From contig JACQXL010000179.1 in the NCBI GenBank assembly GCA_016208805.1, positions 1 through 11,444 on the forward strand: a stretch of DNA of 11,444 bases. The letters run 5' to 3'. The notes beneath the pieces are model-generated. The model was not told the DNA's origin and did no database searches. It worked only from the letters and a program-made list of their open reading frames with translations. The position numbers and the translations under genes are program-made. The DNA is from Planctomycetota bacterium (GTDB taxonomy: Bacteria > Planctomycetota > MHYJ01 > JACQXL01). This document shows positions 1 to 5,619 of the stretch, piece after piece; position 1 is the first letter of the stretch; every line of letters begins with the position of its first letter.

Positions 1-1
1 C

Positions 2-1258
2 TATGCCGGCCGGCGCGGACACGGTCGTCCCTTTTTCCGTCACGCCGAACTGGAACAAAAAGGAATCCCGGTCTTAGTTACCGTCTTCGGCACCAATCCG
101 GCTGGCGGCGGCTATCACGCTATCAGTCCGACTATGATATTCGCCCACAAGAACGCCAATATGGCCGTGGGCGGTGCCGGCATCGTCAGCGGAATGAGTC
201 CCAAGGGCGGATTTGACCTGGCCGGCGCTGAACAGATTATCGAAGCCACGCGCAAGTTCAAGGCCACGCCTCCGGGCGGGGTAGCCACCCACTTTGAGCA
301 TACCGGTTTCTTCAAGAGCGTATTTGAAACCGAAGAGACGGCCGTCAATGCCCTGCGCGATGCCATGAAGATGATGCCGACCTATGACCCGAAATTCTTC
401 CGGGTGGCCGAACCCAAGGCGCCGCTCTATCAGCCCAGCGAGATTGACTATATTATGCCGTTCAACCAAAAGCGTTCCTATGACGTGGAGCAGGTCATGG
501 CCCGCGTCTTTGATAACAGCGAACACACCGAATACAAACCCGGCTACGGGCCTGAGGTCTATTGCGGGCTGGCCAAACTGGACGGTTTCCTGGTCGGCGT
601 CATCGCCAACCGCCAGGGCTTTATGCCTAAGGGCTATCCGAAATATGCCGATTATCCGGCTATCGGCGGCAAACTCTACCGCGAGGGGCTAATCAAGATG
701 AATGAACTGGTCAACTACTGCGGGCGAGACAGAATCCCGATGGTCTGGTTCCAGGATACATCCGGCATAGATGTGGGCGATATTGCCGAGAAGGCGGAAC
801 TGCTGGGGTTAGGCCAGGCGCTGATATACTCAATCCAGCATTCGGATTTGCCGATGGCGACCGTGGTGATGCGCAAAGGAACCGCCGCGGCGCATTATAT
901 TATGGGCGGACCGCAGGCGACCAGCAACAACGCGTTCACGCTGGGCACGCCCACCACTGAAATCTACGTGATGCACGGCGAGACCGCGGCTGTGGCTTCG
1001 TTCTCCAGGCGGTTGGTCAAGGAAAAGGACGCCGGCAAGCCGCTTGAGCCGGTGATTGAGCAGATGAATAAACTGGCCAAGCAGTATTACGACCAGTCAA
1101 GGCCGGTCTATTGCGCCCGGCGGGGCTATGTGGATGAGATAGTCAATTTTGCCAAGTTGCGGGACTATTTCTCAATGTTTGCACGGGCCTGTTACCAGAA
1201 CCCGAATAGTTTTTGCCCGCAACACCAGATGCTGTTACCGAGGAGTATCAAAGGATAA
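2..1258 (+). CDS. gcdA: Sodium-pumping glutaconyl-CoA decarboxylase alpha subunit (carboxyltransferase), 5' end outside window
   Basis: This is the cytoplasmic carboxyltransferase subunit, which moves CO2 from an acyl-CoA (glutaconyl-CoA in the type enzyme) to the biotin of the carrier subunit. The frame is open from base 2, so the gene starts upstream; 418 codons are visible against about 587 in Acidaminococcus GcdA, so roughly 170 N-terminal residues are missing. Crotonase-fold carboxyltransferase signatures include GTNPAGGGYHAISP (about 95-136), WFQDTSGIDVGD (about 746-781), AAAHYIMGGP (about 884-913) and the GcdA-like tail YQNPNSFCPQHQMLLPRS. The biotin carrier, a small membrane subunit and the beta subunit follow in the same direction, which favours a sodium-pumping decarboxylase over a soluble acyl-CoA carboxylase. 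The substrate cannot be fixed from sequence alone; methylmalonyl-CoA or another acyl-CoA remains possible. Confidence 0.9.
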   Translation, partial: YAGRRGHGRPFFRHAELEQKGIPVLVTVFGTNPAGGGYHAISPTMIFAHKNANMAVGGAGIVSGMSPKGGFDLAGAEQIIEATRKFKATPPGGVATHFEHTGFFKSVFETEETAVNALRDAMKMMPTYDPKFFRVAEPKAPLYQPSEIDYIMPFNQKRSYDVEQVMARVFDNSEHTEYKPGYGPEVYCGLAKLDGFLVGVIANRQGFMPKGYPKYADYPAIGGKLYREGLIKMNELVNYCGRDRIPMVWFQDTSGIDVGDIAEKAELLGLGQALIYSIQHSDLPMATVVMRKGTAAAHYIMGGPQATSNNAFTLGTPTTEIYVMHGETAAVASFSRRLVKEKDAGKPLEPVIEQMNKLAKQYYDQSRPVYCARRGYVDEIVNFAKLRDYFSMFARACYQNPNSFCPQHQMLLPRSIKG

Positions 1259-1266
1259 TTAGTTTA

Positions 1267-1400
1267 GTAAACTGATTTAGCAGATGACCGCCGGAGCGGT
1301 CACCCTGAGCAATGCGAAGGGTCTACTCCTAATGATTAGAGATTCTTCCCCCGCCCAGGCGGGGTCAGAATGACACTTCGTGTCCGTTTAATCCGTTTAC
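1267..1400. repeat. Intergenic palindromic repeat element between gcdA and the biotin carrier gene
   Basis: This fills most of the 161-base gap. Its ends form an imperfect 15-bp inverted repeat: GTAAACTGATTTAGC at 1267-1281 against GTTTAATCCGTTTAC at 1386-1400, matching at 12 of 15 positions. Inside are a perfect 7-bp hairpin (1285-1302, loop CGGA), a GC-rich hairpin (1349-1364, CCCCGCC with GGCGGGG), and a core at about 1299-1375 with ACCCTGAGC, GAAGGGTCT and TCAGAATGACAC. The core is related, in opposite orientation, to 8505-8584. No gene is seen. Neither hairpin is followed by a T run, so a terminator role is not supported. Confidence 0.75.
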
Positions 1401-1403
1401 AAC

Positions 1404-1410
1404 AGAAGGA
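1404..1410 (+). promoter_or_regulatory. Ribosome binding site of the biotin carrier gene
   Basis: AGAAGGA lies nine bases before the ATG at 1420. It is the clearest Shine-Dalgarno sequence on the plus strand of this window and fixes the start of the 70-residue protein. It sits just outside the preceding repeat element. Confidence 0.75.
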
Positions 1411-1419
1411 TGGAATCAT

Positions 1420-1632
1420 ATGACTAATATTACTGCACCGATGGTCGGCAAGATTATGAAGGTGAATATCAAGCCCGGCGATAAGGTGGCCGCCAACCAG
1501 TTGCTCATCGTCTTTGAGTCAATGAAGATAGAGATGGATATCTATGCGCCAGCGGCCGGGACTATAAAAGAGGTTGCGGTCAAGGAAGGCCAGACCGTGG
1601 AGTCCGAGACGCTCCTGGCGGTGATAGAGTAG
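1420..1632 (+). CDS. gcdC: Biotin carrier subunit of the sodium-pumping decarboxylase (biotinyl domain only)
   Basis: A 70-residue protein made only of a biotinyl/lipoyl domain: beta hairpins on either side of ESMKIE, with Lys36 as the expected biotinylated lysine. The usual motif is AMKM; here it is SMKI, which keeps the Met-Lys core. The carrier shuttles carboxybiotin between the alpha subunit and the membrane beta subunit. GcdC and MmdC homologues usually have a long Ala/Pro-rich flexible linker before this domain; here the domain starts at residue 3 with no linker. A Shine-Dalgarno sequence nine bases upstream supports the ATG. Its place between gcdA and the membrane subunits supports a decarboxylase role rather than acetyl-CoA carboxylase AccB. 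Confidence 0.88.
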   Translation: MTNITAPMVGKIMKVNIKPGDKVAANQLLIVFESMKIEMDIYAPAAGTIKEVAVKEGQTVESETLLAVIE

Positions 1633-1634
1633 AA

Positions 1635-1691
1635 ACCACAGATGCACACGGATGGACACGGATATTATCAGCGTTAAGCTGTGTTCATCTG
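1635..1691. repeat. ACCACAGAT-type palindromic repeat after the biotin carrier gene
   Basis: It begins within a few bases of the biotin carrier stop codon. CAGATGCACAC (1639-1649) pairs with GTGTTCATCTG (1681-1691), 10 of 11 positions matching. It belongs to the same family as the element at 3714-3774, sharing AAACCACAGAT and ACACGGATGGACAC. No coding potential is seen. Confidence 0.65.
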
Positions 1692-1698
1692 CCCGTTC

Positions 1699-1721
1699 CG
1701 GGTTCTCGCTCTGAGAACCCG
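1699..1721. other. Nine-bp hairpin upstream of the small gamma-like subunit gene
   Basis: CGGGTTCTC (1699-1707) pairs perfectly with GAGAACCCG (1713-1721) around loop GCTCT. There is no following T run, so it is unlikely to be a full intrinsic terminator. Its position between the carrier and membrane-subunit genes could tune mRNA stability or differential expression; this is inference. Confidence 0.5.
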
Positions 1722-1747
1722 TCAGGGTTCGTAGAGTGGTTACCGTT

Positions 1748-1885
1748 ATGGGAAAGATAGAATTTGGTCTGATAATGGCCGCCATCGGGATGCCGGCTAC
1801 CTTGTTGTCCCTGTGGATATTGGGATTGCTGGGCACATTACTTAAGAAGATATTTCCGCACCGAGCGGACAAGAGAGATGTTTGA
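1748..1885 (+). CDS. Small single-span membrane subunit of the sodium-pumping decarboxylase (OadG/GcdD/MmdD-like)
   Basis: A 45-codon ORF that begins MGKIEFGLIMAAIGMPATLL. It has one hydrophobic segment (about residues 6-32) and then a short basic tail containing KKIFPHRADKR. This matches the layout of the OadG/GcdD gamma or delta subunits, which carry one N-terminal transmembrane helix with a G-M motif and a cytoplasmic tail, and which hold the carboxyltransferase to the membrane beta subunit. It lies exactly where that subunit is expected and overlaps the beta-subunit ATG by eight bases, suggesting translational coupling. Its own Shine-Dalgarno sequence is weak (AGAG, about 11 bases upstream). 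It is shorter than described members and lacks their extended tail, so the assignment rests on position and topology as well as weak sequence likeness. Confidence 0.72.
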   Translation: MGKIEFGLIMAAIGMPATLLSLWILGLLGTLLKKIFPHRADKRDV

Positions 1886-3020
1886 ATCAGCCCTGACAAG
1901 TCTTATCAGCGGTATCCAGAATATCGGTTTCGGCCAGATAGTGATGATACTGGTGGGCGGCGGGCTGATTTACCTGGCCGTGCGCCACAAGATAGAGCCG
2001 CTGCTGCTTGTCCCGATTGGGTTCGGAGCGGTGCTGGTCAACCTGCCCCTGAGCCCGCTGGTGGGTTCGTCACACGGATTATTGCAGATTATCTACGACT
2101 TCGGTGTGGCCAACGAGTTGTTTCCCTGCCTGATATTCATCGGGGTGGGCGCGATGTGCGATTTCGGGCCGCTGCTGGAGAATCCTAAATTGTTGCTTCT
2201 GGGCGCGGCCGGGCAGTTCGGGATATTTCTGACCATTATCCTGGCGCTGGTGCTGGGATTCGGTATCAAGGAATCCTGCTCCATCGGCATTATCGGCGCC
2301 TGCGACGGGCCGACCTCCATCTATGTTTCATCCAAATATGCGCCGCTGTTGTTGCCGGCGATTTCGGTGGCGGCTTATTCCTATATGTCGCTGGTGCCGA
2401 TTATCCAGCCGCCCCTGATGCGGGCATTCACTACCCAGAAAGAACGGACCGTCCGGATGGCCGCGGTCAAGAAATCTGTTTCGTATCCGGTCAGGGTGCT
2501 GTTTCCGCTGGTCGTAACGGTATTCACCTGCATCATTGCGCCGATGGGCGCGCCGTTGATTGGCACCCTGATGCTGGGCAACTTCCTCAAGGAATCGCTG
2601 GTGGCCGAGCGGCTTTCCAGGGCGGCCCAGAACGAATTGGCGAATGTCGTAACCCTGCTTCTGGGTATTTCCATCGGCGCCTCAATGGTGGCCGAGACGT
2701 TCCTGAAAGGCGAGACGCTCATTATCTTCGGACTCGGATTGGCGGCGATTTCGCTGGATACGGTTTGCGGGATAGTGCTGGGCAAGATAATGTACCGGCT
2801 GAGCGGTGGAAAAGTCAACCCCTTAATCGGTGCGGCCGGCATCTCGGCGTTCCCGATGTCGGCCCGGGTTGTCCAGCGCGAAGGCCAGAAGGCCGACCCC
2901 CAGAACTTCCTGCTGATGCATGCGGTCGGGGTGAACGTGGGCGGACAGATTGCCTCAATTGTGGCCGCATCAATTATGCTTTCAATACTGGGCGGGGTAA
3001 GATTCCCGGTGTTTACATAA
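1878..3020 (+). CDS. gcdB: Sodium ion-translocating decarboxylase beta subunit
   Basis: A 380-residue integral membrane protein with multiple hydrophobic segments, the normal length for GcdB/OadB/MmdB. It decarboxylates carboxybiotin and couples this to Na+ export. Family blocks are plain: CDFGPLLENPKLLLLGAAGQ (94-113), the Na+-site region GACDGPTSIY with Asp143 matching the essential Asp of OadB, AAYSYMSLVPIIQPPLM (165-181), and NPLIGAAGISAFPMSAR (314-330). In the last block Asn314, Gly318, Ser323 and Arg330 keep the spacing of the OadB residues implicated in Na+ and proton handling. DPQNFLLMHAVGVNVGG follows. The Asp block departs slightly from the common GGADGPTAIF. The start overlaps the small upstream subunit gene. 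Confidence 0.95.
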   Translation: MFESALTSLISGIQNIGFGQIVMILVGGGLIYLAVRHKIEPLLLVPIGFGAVLVNLPLSPLVGSSHGLLQIIYDFGVANELFPCLIFIGVGAMCDFGPLLENPKLLLLGAAGQFGIFLTIILALVLGFGIKESCSIGIIGACDGPTSIYVSSKYAPLLLPAISVAAYSYMSLVPIIQPPLMRAFTTQKERTVRMAAVKKSVSYPVRVLFPLVVTVFTCIIAPMGAPLIGTLMLGNFLKESLVAERLSRAAQNELANVVTLLLGISIGASMVAETFLKGETLIIFGLGLAAISLDTVCGIVLGKIMYRLSGGKVNPLIGAAGISAFPMSARVVQREGQKADPQNFLLMHAVGVNVGGQIASIVAASIMLSILGGVRFPVFT

Positions 3021-3023
3021 ATA

Positions 3024-3077
3024 GGACGCAGATTTGCGCGGATAAAAATCCATTAAATCTGCGATTATCTGCGTTCC
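3024..3077. repeat. ACGCAGAT-type palindromic repeat between gcdB and queC
   Basis: GGACGCAGAT (3024-3033) pairs with ATCTGCGTTCC (3067-3077) with one bulged base. It fills the 64-base gap from the gcdB stop to the queC ATG and ends seven bases before that ATG, leaving no room for a normal Shine-Dalgarno sequence. The arms resemble the ACCACAGAT elements at 1635 and 3714 but are a distinct variant. Confidence 0.65.
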
Positions 3078-3084
3078 GTTAACA

Positions 3085-3726
3085 ATGTCAAAAGCAATTG
3101 TTCTCCTTTCCGGCGGGCTTGATTCCACGGTCGCGCTGGCACTGGCGCTGAGGAAAGGGATATCGGTTAAAGAAGCCATCACCTTTGATTACGGTCAGAA
3201 GTCGGCTCGGCGCGAGATTGACGCCGCCAGATATTTCTGCCGGTGGAGCCATATAAAACATCGGGCTTTTAACCTCAAATGGCTGGGGCGGCTGGCCGAT
3301 AACCCGCTGACCAGCCATCGGAAAAAGATACCGCAGAGCGTCTCGCTGAAGGCATCGCGGGCGGTCTGGATTCCAAACCGCAACGGGCTTTTTATCAATA
3401 TTGCGGCGGCGATAGCCGAGGCGAACGGCTACAAATATATCATCACCGGCTTTAACCGGGACGAGGCGCAACACTTTCCCGATAATACGATGGGATTTGT
3501 CAGGGCGATTAACAATGCGCTGGGTTATTCAACATTGAAGAAGGTTAAAGTGCTAAGCCCGACCGGACGGATGACCAAACGTGCGATTATCCGGTGGGGG
3601 AGACGGCTGAAGGTGCCGCTGGAGCGGACCTGGAGTTGTTACGACAGCGGAGCCCGTACGGGCGAGGGCGGCAGAAAACCCTGCGGCGTCTGCGCATCCT
3701 GCCGGTTACGGGAAACCACAGATTAA
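3085..3726 (+). CDS. queC: 7-cyano-7-deazaguanine synthase QueC
   Basis: This enzyme converts 7-carboxy-7-deazaguanine to preQ0 with ATP and ammonia, in queuosine or other 7-deazapurine synthesis. The N terminus has the PP-loop ATP-binding motif SGGLDST (residues 9-15), followed by TFDYGQKS, WIPNRN (95-100) and TGFNRDEA (121-128). Four C-terminal cysteines (185, 200, 203, 206) match the QueC zinc site. Cys185 and Cys200 are 15 positions apart, against about nine in the E. coli enzyme, because of an inserted Gly/Arg-rich stretch. At 213 residues the length is close to normal. The stop codon and last residues fall inside a palindromic repeat, so the native C terminus may have been altered. No Shine-Dalgarno sequence is visible, and no queD, queE or queF is in the window. 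Confidence 0.92.
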   Translation: MSKAIVLLSGGLDSTVALALALRKGISVKEAITFDYGQKSARREIDAARYFCRWSHIKHRAFNLKWLGRLADNPLTSHRKKIPQSVSLKASRAVWIPNRNGLFINIAAAIAEANGYKYIITGFNRDEAQHFPDNTMGFVRAINNALGYSTLKKVKVLSPTGRMTKRAIIRWGRRLKVPLERTWSCYDSGARTGEGGRKPCGVCASCRLRETTD

Positions 3727-3774
3727 CACGGATGGACACTGATAATCCGTGTATATTTGTGTGCATCTGCGGTT
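3714..3774. repeat. ACCACAGAT-type palindromic repeat carrying the queC stop codon
   Basis: The outer arms AACCACAGAT (3714-3723) and ATCTGCGGTT (3765-3774) pair with one wobble. The inner arms ACACGGAT (3726-3733) and ATCCGTGT (3745-3752) pair perfectly. The queC stop TAA (3724-3726) is inside the element, and its 3' end is seven bases before the next gene's ATG at 3782. It therefore occupies the whole spacer between the two genes. Confidence 0.75.
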
Positions 3775-3781
3775 AAAATAT

Positions 3782-4651
3782 ATGACCAATTTTGTCTGGT
3801 TAAACGGCCACTATGTCAGTGCGGCGGAGGCGAAAATCAGCGCGCTGGACCGCGGATTCCTTTACGGCGAGGGGCTCTTTGAGACGATTCGGGTATATAA
3901 CGGCGCTCCATTCCAGATGAGCCGGCATTACGAACGGCTCAAGCACTCGGCCAAACGGCTCAAGATTCCCTGCCATATCGGACTCAAATCGCTGGAGCAG
4001 ACGGTCAACAAACTGGTGAAACTCAATGACCGTAAGGAATCCTATGTCCGCATCACGGTCAGCGCCGGTCCCAAACCGCATCCGTGCTCCGATACGCCGG
4101 TGCACGGCGAATCCGGCACGATTCTGATAGAGTCGCGGGAGTTGCCGGCGCCGTATGCGAAATACCGGCAGACCGGTGCGCGGGCGGTTATCTATCCGTA
4201 CAAACGCAGTCCGGAATCGCCGTTATACCAGCACAAGACCTTGAGCTTTATGGAATATATCATCGCCCGTAAGTTTGCCTCTGACAACGATGCGGTAGAT
4301 TCCATATTCGTCAATACCAGAAATGAGGTGACCGAGGGTTCAACGAGCAATGTCTTTATGGTCAAGAGCGGTAAGGTGATCACGCCGCCGCTTGGGGCCA
4401 ATATCCTGGCCGGCGTGACCCGCCAGACCATCTTCGGGCTGTGCACCAAAAATGCCCTCTGGCTCAGGGAATCTGATATTAAGGTGAAAGACCTGCTGTC
4501 TGCGGATGAGGTGTTTATTACCAACTCGCTGATGGAGGTTATGCCGATAATTGAAATTATGACCGGAAAGGAACGGATTGTGAAGATTGGCGACGGCCAG
4601 CCCGGACTGATTAGTCAAATGTTGATTGGGGCATATCAGGATTTGATATAA
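3782..4651 (+). CDS. Class IV PLP-dependent aminotransferase or aminodeoxychorismate lyase
   Basis: A 289-residue fold-type IV PLP enzyme. Hallmarks are LDRGFLYGEGLFETIR (22-37), the phosphate-binding Arg region HYERL (49-53), Lys152 in YQHKTLSFMEYIIAR as the likely Schiff-base lysine, Glu185 in NEVTEGSTSNVF next to the PLP ring nitrogen, and GVTRQTI (211-217), a cofactor-binding loop. The family includes branched-chain aminotransferase IlvE, D-amino acid aminotransferase and PabC (4-amino-4-deoxychorismate lyase, folate synthesis). The HKTLSFMEYIIAR block seems closer to PabC-like members, but the substrate is not certain. The ATG at 3782 is preferred: an in-frame ATG at 3749 would only add eleven residues encoded by the palindromic repeat. 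No clear Shine-Dalgarno sequence precedes either start. Confidence 0.87.
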   Translation: MTNFVWLNGHYVSAAEAKISALDRGFLYGEGLFETIRVYNGAPFQMSRHYERLKHSAKRLKIPCHIGLKSLEQTVNKLVKLNDRKESYVRITVSAGPKPHPCSDTPVHGESGTILIESRELPAPYAKYRQTGARAVIYPYKRSPESPLYQHKTLSFMEYIIARKFASDNDAVDSIFVNTRNEVTEGSTSNVFMVKSGKVITPPLGANILAGVTRQTIFGLCTKNALWLRESDIKVKDLLSADEVFITNSLMEVMPIIEIMTGKERIVKIGDGQPGLISQMLIGAYQDLI

Positions 4652-4658
4652 CTGTAAG

Positions 4659-4826
4659 CGGATTAAACTGATACTTGGGCTGTTAGACCCAGCCCTTCTG
4701 GAGAGAAGGGCTGGGGAGTTACAGCCCAGTATAGGTGGCAGTAATTTCACACCATGTCGGTATGACGTGGCGCTCTGCTAAAACTGCCAGCCTATTAATC
4801 GGATGGTGGCCGATCAGTTTTATCCG
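4659..4826. other. Multi-helix junction element (cloverleaf-like) between convergent genes
   Basis: The arms nest and abut. Closing stem P1 is CGGATTAAACTGAT (4659-4672) with ATCAGTTTTATCCG (4813-4826), 13 of 14 paired. P2 starts on the next base: 4673-4683 pairs with 4721-4730 (one bulge) and encloses a perfect 12-bp stem, CCCAGCCCTTCT (4688-4699) with AGAAGGGCTGGG (4704-4715), loop GGAG. P3 follows with no gap: ATAGGTGGCAGT (4731-4742) with ACTGCCAGCCTAT (4783-4795), one bulge, enclosing a 7-bp stem (4752-4758 with 4764-4770). P4 is ATCGG (4798-4802) with CCGAT (4810-4814) and competes for two bases with P1. It sits between the stop codons of two converging genes. It could be a structured RNA, a mobile palindromic element or a bidirectional terminator. 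No T run follows the strongest hairpin. I do not recognise the family. Confidence 0.7.
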
Positions 4827-4842
4827 TTAAATCAGTTTACTT

Positions 4843-5481
4843 TTATACCGATACAAACGAATAAATCGGAATCGGATACTGAATCTTTTTGAGGGTGACG
4901 AGTTGGCTGAGCATTGATTTACCGGTGATGTTGACCAGCACGACAATGCCGTTGACCTTGCATTTGGATGCGTCTGTTATGGTGTCCAGCACGGCGCGCA
5001 GGGTGATGGTCTCGCGCAGCAAGTCGTGGATAACCAGCACCTCGTCGTTGTCGGTCAAACGTCCAAATAACTTAGATGTTCCGGTTGCGACACTGCCGTA
5101 TTCGCTCCATATCACCAGGTCCTTGCCCAGCAAATCGCACAGCGGGCTGACCAGCGGCAAGGTGCCGAACGAATAGTTTATCGTGACCGTATCGGTGCCG
5201 AGAATCTTGGTGACCTTATTCAGGTTCGGCACATCATGGCTGACGAATTCGGTCAGGGAACGGACGACTTTACTCTTGACAACGCTGTTCTGCCACAGGG
5301 CATCAAAGTTGAAGTATTCGGTCTCGGCATCGTAGAATCCGAGGATGTCCTGGTCGCTGCCCCGCATAAGTGCGGGACTGACTGCGGTCTTGTCCAGCGC
5401 CTTTTTGCAGAACCGGCGATAGAGTTCCTGGTAACTGCTGTTCACCCTGTTAGAGATATTTTGTATCTCCCTCCTTAACAA
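4843..5481 (-). CDS. Phosphoribosyltransferase-like protein with degenerate PRPP loop
   Basis: A 212-residue soluble protein that resembles orotate phosphoribosyltransferase-type folds in its second half: TVTINYSFGTLPLVSPLCDL, then VIWSEYGSVATGTSKLFGRL, then a strand-loop DEVLVIHDLLRETITLR (146-162) where the PRPP loop belongs. Catalytic members normally have an acidic pair followed by TG or TTG (for example VIDDLLTTGGTL). Here the pair is His-Asp and the loop is Arg-Glu-Thr, so PRPP binding or catalysis may be lost and the protein may be regulatory. The start is uncertain: the frame opens at TTG 5481, but a strong AAGGAGGG lies inside it at 5469-5476. An in-frame GTG at 5445, at the edge of an inverted repeat, would give 200 residues. 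The fold call is moderate and the biological role is unknown. Confidence 0.6.
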   Translation of the reverse strand: MLRREIQNISNRVNSSYQELYRRFCKKALDKTAVSPALMRGSDQDILGFYDAETEYFNFDALWQNSVVKSKVVRSLTEFVSHDVPNLNKVTKILGTDTVTINYSFGTLPLVSPLCDLLGKDLVIWSEYGSVATGTSKLFGRLTDNDEVLVIHDLLRETITLRAVLDTITDASKCKVNGIVVLVNITGKSMLSQLVTLKKIQYPIPIYSFVSV

Positions 5482-5571
5482 ACTGTTTCATAGTTGCGGA
5501 ACTCACCGCCAGAGATTTTATATTGTGATATTACGGTCGCTCCCGCTGGGGCGACCTATCTCTAACAGGGT
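5444..5571. repeat. Inverted-repeat element covering the 5' end of the phosphoribosyltransferase-like gene
   Basis: A perfect 15-bp inverted repeat, ACCCTGTTAGAGATA (5444-5458) and TATCTCTAACAGGGT (5557-5571), bounds a 98-base interior. On the minus strand the interior carries a GC hairpin (GGTCGCC with GGAGCGACC, plus strand 5535-5556, one bulge), an ATG at 5491 opening a 13-codon ORF, and the strong AAGGAGGG at 5469-5476. The right arm lies near the 3' end of the RCC1 gene, in the AT-rich stretch 5572-5619 that holds nothing else recognisable. Confidence 0.7.
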
Positions 5572-5619
5572 TCATATGCTGAGTAGAATATATAGATTAG
5601 ATAACATTGTCAATATTTT

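Noticed and set aside
2765..3082. Plus-strand frame overlapping the end of gcdB
   Set aside because: A shadow of gcdB in another frame; the strong family match of gcdB across the region excludes it.
3749..3781. Upstream ATG that would extend the class IV aminotransferase by eleven residues
   Set aside because: The extra residues (MYICVHLRLKY) are encoded by the palindromic repeat, while family similarity begins just after the ATG at 3782.
4688..4715. Perfect 12-bp hairpin as a classical intrinsic terminator for the convergent genes
   Set aside because: No T run follows on either strand, and the hairpin is one arm of a larger contiguous junction; a terminator role stays possible but is not supported.
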